From Mesostigma viride (lineage: Eukaryota; Streptophyta; Mesostigmatophyceae; Mesostigmatales; Mesostigmataceae), in contig RPFO01000436.1 of assembly GCA_009746045.1 (NCBI GenBank), forward strand, positions 48,501-112,500: DNA of 64,000 nucleotides, in the 5' to 3' direction. Positions 32,780 to 44,400 of the stretch are shown here, one piece after another (the first letter of the stretch is position 1; the number at the start of each line of letters is the position of its first letter). Both the position numbers and the translations under genes were made by a program. The notes under the pieces are model-generated. The model had not been told where the DNA came from and did no database searches. It saw only the letters and a list, made by a program, of their open reading frames with translations.

Positions 32780-33910
32780 GAGGGGGCGCGACGCCCTCGG
32801 GACTTGGCACTTTTGGAGGGCACAGTCAACCCTGTGTCTACCTTGCCAGCGTACCGGCGTGCGGCGGCTGTCTACGTGGCGTGGGCGCCACCTGGCCCTG
32901 TCGACCCAGCTGACGCGGAAGCCATTTTCTGTGAGTGGATTTCTGCTGTCTACCATGCCAGAGGCGGGCGGGGGCGTACCTTATGCCAGCATGCCAAGGC
33001 CTGTCTGCACCTGTACTACCCCGACATTGTTCGGAATTGGGTACTGGCGGACCGCCTGCTAGCAGGTTGGCAGCGGCTTGTTCCGGCTGTCAGCCCTCCG
33101 CCTATGCCCTGGCGCCTTTGCTATTTCACTGCCCTGTTGCTAGTTTCACGTCGACAGGTGCATTTGAGTGCGTTGATTATTATTGCTTTCCAGCAGTATT
33201 TACGCATTAGCGAGGCGCTAGGGCTGCGGGTTCGGGATGTGGCTCATCCCGGCCACCCCCTTCTCGAGCCAGGGCCCATGGTCGGTGCCCTTGTGCTGCG
33301 CAACCCCAAAACTGCGCAGGGGGCGGCCCAGCACGTCCTCGTCCGGGATCCACTTTCTTTGTGGCTCCTGCGACGTCTGACGGCTGGCCAGCCCCCGGAT
33401 GCACTCCTCTTTCGGGCTTAACGTACAGCCAGGCTAGGCAGCAGTGGGAGGCTGTGCAGGCCCGCATGGGCATCCCAGGGATGTTTTCTTTTCACAGCCT
33501 CCGGCATGGGGGGGCGACGCACGACGCCATCGCTGGCGAGTCGCCGGAGGCCATCCAGCTGCGCGGCCGGTGGGCTTCGGCCCTCTCGGTCACGCGCTAC
33601 ATTGGCCTCCACCGCAGCCTCCTGGGGCGCGACATCCCACCCGCCCTCTGGGCTCAGGCCCTGGGTTTTGACCCAGCGGCTTTCCGGCGCCACTTCGGTG
33701 GCGTCGAGTTTTGACGTCCTCCTGTTTTTATCTCTCGTCTTTTAGCTATCAACTGACCTCACCCTTGTGTGGGAGGTCAGGGGGGAAATGGTTTAACTAA
33801 CCCGAGGGTGAACCTGGGTTGGGACAAAGTACCCCCATAGCTAGGTAGTTTAAGTTTTCTTTTTTGCATGTCCTACGTATTTTCGGCTGTTAGCCATGTA
33901 AGGAGATGTG

Positions 33911-34533
33911 GGTAGAGCAGGGGCACAGCTGCTGTGGGCTGGCCCTGCACATTCACATAGTGTGCTCACCCTAGCATACAGATGGCCGTGTTGCCATCTG
34001 GTAGACATGTCTGTGTTATTCCACCGTATAGAGCTAGCACACATATTGTAATAAATTTGATGTTTTGTGGTGATGCATGCAAAGCAAGGCAAGGCCAGAA
34101 ATGGATTTGGTGAGCTATGCTCATTTTATCTATGACTAACCTGCTGAGCGGAGAATGCAACGCCGTATAGCACCAAAGAAAAAATAATTTTAGAAAAAAT
34201 ATTTTTTGTGCTGGCACCCGTACCCCAGCCACCCAGGTAGGGGTTGGCTGGAGAGGTGGTTGCTATAAAGGGTGGGCTTCCATTCTAGGGAAGCAGGTTG
34301 TTTCTTTTGCCTCCCACCCACCCACCCTGGCAAAAGGGGTAGAGCAGGGGCACAGCTGCTGTGGGCTGGCCCTGCACATTCACATAGTGTGCTCACCCTA
34401 GCATACAGATGGCCGTGTTGCCATCTGGTAGACATGTCTGTGTTATTCCACCGTATAGAGCTAGCACACATATTGTAATAAATTTGATGTTTTGTGGTGA
34501 TGCATGCAAAGCAAGGCAAGGCCAGAAATGGAT
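33911..34533 (+). repeat. B1-A2-B2 split direct repeats of copy E
   Basis: B1 (33911-34106) and B2 (34338-34533) are 196 bp each. A2 (34107-34312) repeats A1 (26651-26857). A 25-bp CCCACCCACCC joint lies between A2 and B2. B1 touches A2 directly, so B1-A2 equals the joint expected in a circular form. Confidence 0.92.
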
Positions 34534-35429
34534 AAAGACCGATCTAATCAGCCGTAGTTATTCTCAGTTTTATCCTGAATTTCGTGTAGCTGTAAGAGCA
34601 GGGTAAGACTCAGTAACTTCTTTTATTATATAAAGAGCGTTGTTGTGCTCAAGAAAGAGCGGCCCCAAACGGACCAGCTAGGGAAATTATTCAAGCCATG
34701 GACGGCCGGCTCTCCTCAGTCTCCTGGTTTCCACAATTTTGATTTTCCGAATTTTTCACACCGTTGCCAGCTTACACGCAAGTATTTCAAGTTCCGGGCC
34801 TCAATTGAATCGACCCCGTACGAACTTCGCAAGATACACGGAGTTATCGACATCTTGGGATTGCCACGTTTGTCCGCCGTGATGCTGCTACTTGCTGACG
34901 AGGGCCATTATCCGGCCCTATGCTTACGTGCCTCGATGGCACTGCTTGAATGTGGGCCAAGGATCCTCGATGCGTTTGGAAGTTGGAAGCCGGGGAACCC
35001 CCTCATTTTTTGCCCGGCATTCAATCAGTAAAACTGTGGTGTCTGTGGTGATGTGGACTCGTCTGATTTAGGGGCACATAAGTCAGGTGTGGGTGGGATT
35101 TTATTGTTTAAGGTTTGCGTGTCATAACTCGCACTAAGGCGGGCAGCGCACGGAATTGGAATAGAATTCACGGGTTGACTACTGAGGCCTGACGCAGTGA
35201 TTGGCATGCCAGACCTTGGACATTACGCAGGTGTTTGTCATAAGCGCGAGAGCTGTCGTCGTCTTCAGCCATGGCCGCGCATGGCGGCTAAGCATCTTTG
35301 AAAAATAAGGCGGGTCTGCTTTATTCTGCGATTGAGGATTTCCTGACGGTCGTAAAGCCGGGACGCTCTTTTTATTGCGCGTCACCGGGCTTGTGAGCCT
35401 AACACCGCGGCTAGATTCGACTATAGAAA
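34534..35429. other. Spacer upstream of the ArfGAP gene
   Basis: A TATATAAAG at about 34628-34636 could be a TATA box, but it is about 800 bp from the first coding exon. An open frame at 34645-35031 on the plus strand has no ATG at its start and no recognised family. The 5' UTR and promoter of the downstream gene probably lie here, but I cannot place them. Confidence 0.35.
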
Positions 35430-35483
35430 ATGACGAGCATGTTGTTCACCACCCTCGAGGACTCGCCGATGATGCGAAAGCAG
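35430..35483 (+). CDS. ArfGAP gene exon 1 (start, BAR)
   Basis: The exon encodes [18 protein letters not shown] and ends at CAG/GTTCGT in phase 0. The [10 protein letters not shown] stretch corresponds to the conserved LxDSPMFRxQ start of plant class 1 ArfGAPs. Confidence 0.8.
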
Positions 35484-38400
35484 GTTCGTCTCAGGTCGCG
35501 CATGCACTCGTGAACGTGTTATAAGGCCAGCACGCGGAGCCCTTCTGGCGGTACTGGCCACCCTTCGCTTCTGACATTTCATTTTTCCTGTCCAACGCGC
35601 GTGCTGGACAACACTTACGTTTGTCCCTTTCAGTTGTCCTCCCTGGAAGAGGATGCAAATGCACTTCGCGAGAGATGCGCGAAATTCACCAAAGGAATTA
35701 AGAAGTACTCGTAAGTTCGTGCTTCTGACTTTTGCTTGGTCTGGCGACGTCACATATACATGAGCGAAGTTTCCCTTTAGACACGCTTTTGAACGCCTTG
35801 CGAAGCAGGTCTTGCTTTAGAATGAGCTACCCTGTGCACTGAAGATAGCCCTTCCTCCAGCACTTATGGCAGCAGTGGGTATGCTTCCCTGCGTGCTTAT
35901 GTGTGGTAAGCAGCATTCACGATGATGCTGGGCAGGCCATGACTGACTTTGAATGCGGGAGCCATTAATATTGGATATTAACATTAACTGCATACGTGGA
36001 GCACTTTGGGGCAGATAGCTGCTTTCCCGCCCCCCCCCCCAAAAAAAAATATAAATCCTCAGTTGATAGAGGTTACTCAACCTTGGGCCCCTTACAATAT
36101 TATATCGCGGCCCCTTAAGAGTATTATATCACGGCCCCTTGTAATATTATATCTTGGGCCCTTATTGTATTATATCGCGGCCCCTTATAGTATCATATCT
36201 TGGGCCCTTATAGTATTATATCTTGGGCCCTTTTAGTATTCTAACTGCGGGCCCTTATAGTATTGTATCGCGGCCCCTTGATAGTATTATATCGCAGCTT
36301 CATTTGAAAGCTCGGGGCACGTCCCTGCATATCACCAGCTGTGCAATTGACGTACGTACCCAAACTCCCATAGTTTAGAAAGGAAGTCTGCATAATAACT
36401 CCCGTAGTTTGCAATGGCGAGTTGATACAAAGGGCAGAGTCTTCCGCACGACAATAGTGTTACAAGACAGAGGTCTCCCCCCCCCCCAACACCTTACAAC
36501 ATATTAAAAACACACACACACACACACACACCTACAACCGTTTACAAGCCCCGCTTCTCCCGAGGCTTATCCCCTTCCTGCCTCGCTCCCACTCCATTCC
36601 CTTCCCATCTTCTCCCAGCCCCAGCTCCCACTCCATGCTCCCCTCTCCAGGCTCTTTTTCCTCCCTCTGCCCATCCCCTGGAGCTGGGCAAAGCGACCCC
36701 TTCTGGAAAGGTTGCCTTCACGAAGCCTATGAATTGATTGTGTTTAAAGATTATCATCATATAGTAGCAGTTTGGGCAAAGCGACCTCTTCTGGAAAGGT
36801 TGCCCTCATGAAGCGTAGCCTTGGTGAAGATCCTTTCGCTCAGATTTCCTTTGCTCACCTACCTTAGCGCTGCACTCACCGCAAGCACCGCACCCACCTT
36901 CAGCACTGCTCTGACGTAGTCCTCTCGCCCGATATCTTCCTCCTCTTCTTGCCCCTCCCCCCCCCCCCACCACCCCGCCCGACCCACCCTTCCTTTTTCC
37001 TCCACGCCTGACACTCCCCAATACTGCCGATGCCCCCCACTTTTCCCGGCACATACCCCTTCACCATTTCTATCAAACGGAGTTTACAGTCCATTCTGGT
37101 ACTTCCAACAGGAAAGATAATACTTATTGCTCGCCAGAATTTATATTTCGCACCGCTCCTACGCCTTTTTGTTGCTTGCCCTCGTCCCCCGCTTCCTGCC
37201 CTCTCTCCCCACACCCTTTACCTGGCCCTCTCCACTTGACCTCCTGTCCATTCCCCATGGCCGGCTGCCCTCCCTCTCCCCGTTTTCCCTCCCACTTTTC
37301 CCTCCCCCTTTTCACTCCATTTCCCCCCTCTCCTTTCCCCTCGCCCTTTTTCCCTCACCCCTTTCCCCTCCTTCCTTCCCCTTCTCCCTTGCGCTCCCCC
37401 CTTTTAACTGCGTGTACTGTAACTGGGTGATAAGCATGATACTAAATGAAATAAAATGAAATAAGGAATGATACTAAAGGAAATATAATTTAGTAGAGAA
37501 TTATAATAAATAATCGATTTTTTGAACAATCCAGCTGTGCAGCAAGCTGCTGTGCACGCACTTTGCTTGTAGAAATCCTGTGAATCATTGGCCAGTCAGT
37601 TAACAACTACCTGTGAACGATCCTTCGTAAACCACAGTTGACTGCTGTTCCTGTGCAGCGATCTGCGCATGGGGCCCTGTGGATGGCTCTCTAAGTGTCC
37701 ACTCACATTTAGCTATCGCTAAGTATTGATGACAGCTGCTATGCCTTTACAGCGAGCTGCAGCGCACGGAACTTTGTGAATGTATAATCCATGATCGATC
37801 AACTAACTTCGAGCGATCACATGCTAATCACTGTGGCTGCTGTGCCTGTGCAGCGAGCTGCTGCGCACGGAGCCTGAGGTCATGTTTGCCGGCGTGATCG
37901 AAGCGTTTGCCGATGGAGGAGTGGATGACCCCATGAGCGTTGCGATCGGAGGTGAGGGTGCAGTCGGTGCATGGATACTACCCTGTGATCAGGCGTGCGC
38001 TGTGTGTTCTGATGGGACGAACCCATCAGAGCGTTGCGGTTGGAGGTGACAATTCACTGGTTATGTTTACCCCCTACAGCAAGCCCGCTCCTGGTGCAGC
38101 TGCACGAGGCTTTGCACATATCCTTTTCTGTTAGTGAACTCGTGGCCCTGTTACTAATCTCGTGGCCCTTTTGCTAATCTCGTGGCCCTTTTGCTAATCT
38201 CGTGGCCCTTTTGCTAATCTCGTGGCCCTTTTGCTAATCTCGTGGCCCTTTTGCTAATCTCGTGGCCCTTTTGCTAATCTCGTGGCCCTTTTGCTAATCT
38301 CGTGACCCTTTTGCTAATCTCGTGGCCCTTTTGCTAATCTCGTGGCCCTTTTGCTAATCTCGTGGCCCTTTTGCTAATCTCGTGGCCCTTTTGCTAATCT

Positions 38401-41400
38401 CGTGGCCCTTTTGCTAATCTCGTGGCCCTTTTGCTAATCTCGTGGCCCTTTTGCTAATCTCGTGGCCCTTTTGCTAATCTCGTGGCCCTTTTGCTAATCT
38501 CGTGGCCCTTTTGCTAATCTCGTGGCCCTTTTGCTAATCTCGTGACCCTTTTGCTAATCTCGTGGCCCTTTTGCTAATCTCGTGACCCTTTTGCTAATCT
38601 CGTGGCCCTTTTGCTAATCTCGTGGCCCTTTTGCTAATCTCGTGGCCCTTTTGCTAATCTCGTGGCCCTTTTGCTAATCTCGTGGCCCTTTTGCTAATCT
38701 CGTGGCCCTTTTGCTAATCTCGTGACCCTTTTGCTAATCTCGTGGCCCTTTTGCTAATCTCGTGGCCCTTTTGCTAATCTCGTGACCCTTTTGCTAATCT
38801 CGTGACCCTTTTGCTAATCTCGTGGCCCTTTTGCTAATCTCGTGGCCCTTTTGCTAATCTCGTGGCCCTTTTGCTAATCTCGTGGCCCTTTTGCTAATCT
38901 CGTGGCCCTTTTGCTAATCTCGTGGCCCTTTTGCTAATCTCGTGGCCCTTTTGCTAATCTCGTGGCCCTTTTGCTTATCTCGTGGCCCTTTTGCTAATCT
39001 CGTGGCCCTTTTGCTAATCTCGTGGCCCTCTCTTTTGCTGTCCCGACCAGGGCCCATCATGGCCTAACGGTACGTCGCGCGTCTGCCCCTTGTATCACCC
39101 ACCCATCAGCCCATGGTCCATGGGTGGATCCTACCACTGCAGTCCCCTTCATCATACCTTTGCATGCCCCGTTACACAAAAAAATAAAGCACGCGACTGC
39201 GTCATGTGGGTCCCAAGGAAGAAACCGCCAACCCCCTGATAGGTGATATACAGCGAGAAGGAGGGAGTGCGCCGTAGCTTCTCTCACCACCTGGGGGGCA
39301 AAGCCACAGAGTATACTCTGCGCACTAAGGCCCCGTTATGGCGAGAGCTGTATGAGATTGACCTGCTGTCCGAGAAGCCATCATTGTGAAAGCTGTACGG
39401 GACTTTTTTGATCGCTAAACTTGAGCTCTCGGTGTTTTTCCTCGTTTATGACTCACTTGCTGTGTACTGCAGGGCCCGTGATGGCCAAGCTGTACAAGAC
39501 TCTGCTACCTTTTTCGTCACTAAACATGACGTATTGGCGTTTTCCCTTGTTTACTGCGTTGGCTGTTAACTGCAGGGCCCGTGATGGCCAAGCTGTACGA
39601 GACGCTGCGAGAGATCGGCTCCTCGCGCGAGGTGCTGCGTGCGCAAGTGGACCACATGCTGCTGGACCGCGTGACCGCCTTCTCCACCAACTACCTGACC
39701 AGCATCAAGGTGCGCGCGGGCGAGGGGGGGAGGGGGAAGAAGAAGAGAAGATGGGAACTTGAAGATCAGGCGATTGAAGATCAGGCGATGAGGGGAGGAA
39801 GAAGAAGAAGAAGAGAATATTGGGAAATTAAGATCAGGCGATGAGGGGAGGAAGAAGAAGAAGAAGAGAATATTGGGAAATTAAGATCAGGCGATGAGGG
39901 GAGGAAGAAGAAGAAGAAGAGAATATTGGGAAATTAAGATCAGGCGATGAGGGGAGGAAGAAGAAGAAGAAGAGAATATTGGGAAATTAAGATCAGGCGA
40001 TGAGGGGAGGAAGAAGAAGAAGAAGAGAGTATTGGGAAATTAAGATCAGGCGATGAGGGGAGGAAGAAGAAGAAGAAGAGAATATTGGGAAATTAAGATC
40101 AGGCGATTGGGGGGGGGGGGGGGAAGAGAAGTCTATTGTTGTATGGGGCAGTGTTTCTGCGTCTAAGGATTTTGTCTAGTAAAAACCACATGCTGCTGGA
40201 TGGCGCCACTCCCTGACAAGAGCGCTAAGGTACCCCATGCAAGCTGCCCACTGCTTTAGTTCTTGGTGTTCCTCTCAAAGGGTCTGGCTGGCGATGACTG
40301 CGGCTTCGCATGGCAAAAGGGTGCTGGCTGGCGATGACTGCGGCTTGGCATGGCAAAAGGGTGCTGGCTGGCGATAACCGCGGCTTGGCATGGCAAAAGG
40401 GTGCTGGCTGGCGATGACTGCGGCTTGGCATGGCAAAAGGGTGCTGGCTGGCGATAACTGCGGCTTCGCATGGCAAAAGGTTGCTGGCTGGCGATGACTG
40501 CGGCTTGGCATGGCAAAAGGGTGCTGGCTGGCGATACTGTTGAAGGTTGATGGAGGATTGTTCCTCGTGTATGGGCCGCTCGTATGGAAGCTTGGGGCGA
40601 AAGCCTTGCTGCAAGAGCCGGGCAAAGGGATTCTCCTATCAATTGCTGTCTATGGTTAATATGCTTCAGTGATGCACAACTCGCCTGATTTTGCATGTTC
40701 TGTGACCCACCCCGTTTTTGTTTCTGTTCTCCATTTTCCCTTTTCTTCTGCTCCCCCAGCTAACTAACCACTGTCCCCTTGTCCCCCCCCCCATTTACTT
40801 TACCTTCATCCTGCTTGTATCTCTCCTGCTTGCTTGATTTGGTCCACCCCCCCCTCCCGGCTCCTCAGGATGTCCGGAAAAAGTTCGACAAGGCCAGCGC
40901 TGACTACGACACGGTGCGCGATGGCTCCCTTCCTTTCTCGCGTCTTGTGCACATGCAATAATCTTTTTCAAATCAATTTGACGTCGTCTACCTTTCTGGA
41001 CCCCTTCTGATACCTGTGAAGATGCCGCCCCATAAAACAAGAGCTAGACTTTGCCAGGAATGTGCAGCATATACCAGAGTGTGATAGCACCTGTAAACGT
41101 ATTACTTCCCATGAAATGTACGCCAGCGACGTGTGCTTGGTTGGGATAGGCATTCGCTAAAAGCGCCTTTCTTGTCATTCACATGGCGCGTGCAACAATG
41201 TCTGCCAGCATGTTGGAACACTGCCACGCACCGTCCTCGTTGGACTTTCTTCCTCTGCATAATCTTCCTCGGAGTTCTTCCACTGCATAGCAAGCAGATT
41301 TTTGTGGTTGTACATTTACTTGCCCAGCAGATTGTTCATGGCATGACATGGCATAAATCTCTGTTCCTCGCCACCATGACACTTAACCCCTAAATGGGCA

Positions 41401-44400
41401 GAAATACTGCCGATGCATCGGCTGTAACTTCACAATTTTGCAAACCAGATGCCATCCAACCCACCCATATCCAATGGCTGTCCTTGGGGGCCAAGCATGT
41501 CCATGAGTTGCCCTTCGGGTTGGTATATCACAACCTTACATATATGCAGGGTAGGCCATGTATAACTGCCGTCAAAGTCAGGGGGGTCAAGACGAGCGTT
41601 TTCATTTTTGGTAGAATGTGCATTTTGAATTATGTTGTAAGAGCTAGGCACCTACCACTTCAGGGATGATAAACAATTAGTTGCTGAACAGTTTGAGCCA
41701 TTGGGGTCATCATTTGGGTGGGTATGCCAGCAGTTACACCCAGTACAGCCCATAGGGGTACCGTTGGTAAAAAGCAACCAAGGGGGTCGGAGTGGGCATA
41801 CTACCTACTAATACCTACTAATATGGCCCCCAACCATGCCACACAATACATTTCCCTTCCACAATGATGGGGAAACATAACTGCATCATCACACTACCCT
41901 TACATGGCACCTATGTGCAGGTGCCACCTTGTCCATGCACGTAGGTAACGTGGTACGGATACCCTACGTAAGGCATGCATTCTAGGAGGCAGCCACCAAC
42001 AAACTAGTGATTTTAAGCCTATTTCAGCTTGCCCTAGCAAGGATAAACTAGGCCTAAGCTGCTATAGCTTGCCAGGTGATGGCCAGCACACCTGGTGGCA
42101 CATGCTGACAATGGGAAGCTTCTACTCACCGGTTACATGCTTGATGATGCCACAGAGACCAGCCAACTGCCTCACACTCATGCAATATGTGTGTGGGAAA
42201 TGTATAACAAACATATATGGAGGTATTCAAACCCATACAGCATCTAAAACTTATCACCATCACACTGTGGCAGGTCAACTGACTGAGGGAAGCATCTAAG
42301 AAGGGTGTTTTAGAAAGGGGCCAGGCCAGGGTCAAGAAAGAGCATGAATAATGCAAAAAGAATGTGCTACACAAACTAGAACGTATATATAAACGTCAAA
42401 CATCGATAGGAAAACGATGCTGAAGCTTTACCAGGCATGGATGGCGTTACCTTGGCCCAGGCGGTGGCCGCAAAATGGCGCATTTCGGCGCACCAAAGTT
42501 GTGCAGCATGGTCGCTGGATTCGGCGATTTCTGGCCACCCTTGCACGTTTACGACTACTATGTATCATAAAAAGTACAAAGAAACCAATATATCCTTTAA
42601 AATACGCCGGAAAGGTATTGCTGTCAACGTTTCTATCGTCCGGCCTGATCGCAGTTTTTTCCAGCAAGAACGCTGCCGACACCTATCAAATGGCATTCCC
42701 GCGGTCCAAAAATTGGCCTGTGTGATCTTTAGGACGTATAAAATCAATTTCCTAAGTTTGGTCAGAAAATTCGAACGAAAACGTAAATGCCATGCGTGGG
42801 CGCAAGCCGCCATGGCCAGGTCGTCGTTTTCCGGAATGCACGTTGTACGTGAAAAAGTACCCTGACCCCTTGTACTTTGACCGGCCAGAACACCTCTATA
42901 ACTTTGTCAGAAGTATGCAAACCCTAGTACCATGCTGTGAGGAAAATTATAAACTTTCGATCTTCTCAGCTAAACTTTTCCTAATTCTCAATAGTTTTCG
43001 CGGCATTTGGTCCCCCGAGAAGGGGCCGACGTGTCGGCTGTAACTCAGTTTTAGGCGGAAAATCGGCAGCCAGACCATTTAGGGGTTAACTGCGGTGTTA
43101 GAATGCTCGCAGCCAAAGACAACTGACCTGTTTGAATGCCTCTATAAGAGCGCAACCAACAGACAATTGACCTATCAGAATGCTCGCAGCCAACAGGCAA
43201 CTGATCTAATAAAGTGCTCGCAGCTAACCCACAACTGACGTATTCAAATGCTCGCAGCCAACCCACAACTGACCTATTCAAATGCTCGCAGCCAACGCAC
43301 AACTGACCTATTCAAATGCTCGCAGCCACCACACCACTGACATATTAGAGCTTGCAGCCTGTGCAGGTGTCGCTCCTGCTGGCATACCCAGTGACGGAAA
43401 TCGGCCAACGTGTTATCATGAAAACGATGTCGGCCTTTCGGTCATAATGGTGGTGTGGTACCATTTCCCGCCACTCTTCCAAATTCATGTACCCTGATAT
43501 CCTCTGCATGCATGCAGGCCCATTATCATTTCCTCTGTATGCTTGCACGTGCATGATTCTGACCCGTTGATGACCTGGTTCCTGCCACACCATCGTGCAC
43601 AAATCTCCTCCTACCCCCCCCCCTCCCCCCCGCCACGTCAATTCCATCTGCTTTGTTCTTTGTCGACATGATATCAGGCGCGGGAGCGGTGCTTGTCGCT
43701 CAAGAAGGAAGCCAAGCCGGAGCTGCTCCAAGAGTCGCAGCAGGTGGGTTTCGCCTGGCATTTGTGCTTACGGTGTGCTCCTACTTGTAGCCACATGACC
43801 AAGAAGGAAGCCAAGCCGGAGCTGATGACAAGATATGAAGTGCGGTAATGCCTGGCAAGTTTGTTACGGTGTGCCCGTGTTTGGTAGTTGCGTGGCATAG
43901 TTGCTGTGTACCCATATCATGCCTGGCAGGTGACATGGATCGGGTAGTCATTCAACTACTTCAGGATCGTAATGTCCTTGACTAATAGCTGCGGGACTTG
44001 GCAAGAATATGCGCTGTTGGCCACTCGGAAAAGTATGAATTAAACTTTTGCCGAGGTCTTTTTGGTAGGGTGGGGAGGGGGAACCAAACGTAGTCTGCTC
44101 CCTTGGGGCCTGTGGTCTGCCCACAAAATGGTTCTGTCATCTTGGTTTGTGTGTGCATGCGTATGTGGGTATACATCATCAGAGCGATATGCTAACTGGC
44201 TGCCAATGGTCCCCTCATTTTCTGTTCCCTTCAACTTGTGCGCAGGGGTTGCAAGAGGCACGCTACAATTACGAGCAGGCACGCTGCCACCTGGTGAGCT
44301 TCGAGGATGTCATATCCTATACATCCCATATCCCATATCCCATATCCCATATCCCATATCCCATATCCCATATCCCATATCCCATATCCCATATCCCATA

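Larger units (their letters stand above)
29921..33714 (+). pseudogene. ORF2 of copy E: RT, RNase H, 2A-like motif, recombinase
   Basis: The frame runs from the G tract through P2 (inserted at 30064) to 33421. A missing base there shifts it (as in copy D), and the last part continues in another frame to 33714. Visible residues are RT motif A (SDLDSYYN, 31358-31381), RT motif C Asp-Asp (31754-31759), RNase H first Asp (32243-32245), HINVKEAI and TDHNPADKAS. The recombinase Arg is at 33203-33205, HxxR at 33493-33504 and the Tyr at 33598-33600. Without the shift it would be a polyprotein that copies element RNA and integrates the circular product. Confidence 0.9.
26651..34533 (+). mobile_element. 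PAT/DIRS-like element copy E, full length with two insertions
   Basis: This plus-strand copy has A1 (26651-26857), ORF1, ORF2, B1 (33911-34106), A2 (34107-34312) and B2 (34338-34533). Removing the TTAA element, P2 and their target duplications gives about 5.33 kb. Unlike A-D, its ends do not touch (ATTC)n: the left flank is ...GACCGGCTCAC and the right flank TAAAGACCGATC, with no clear target duplication, as expected for recombinase-mediated integration. Confidence 0.92.

Noticed and set aside
34645..35031. 129-codon open frame upstream of the ArfGAP gene
   Set aside because: It has no ATG at its start, no recognised family and no splice or neighbour support, so I describe it only as spacer content.
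36540..37460. Coding potential in the pyrimidine-rich part of intron 2
   Set aside because: Frames are Pro/Ser/Leu or Gly/Arg-rich from base composition alone, with no conserved motif.
38133..39030. CRISPR-like array
   Set aside because: Units are directly adjacent with no spacers, in an intron of a eukaryotic gene.
40225..40696. Minus-strand frames with a repeated [13 protein letters not shown] peptide
   Set aside because: They derive from the 40-bp minisatellite in intron 4.
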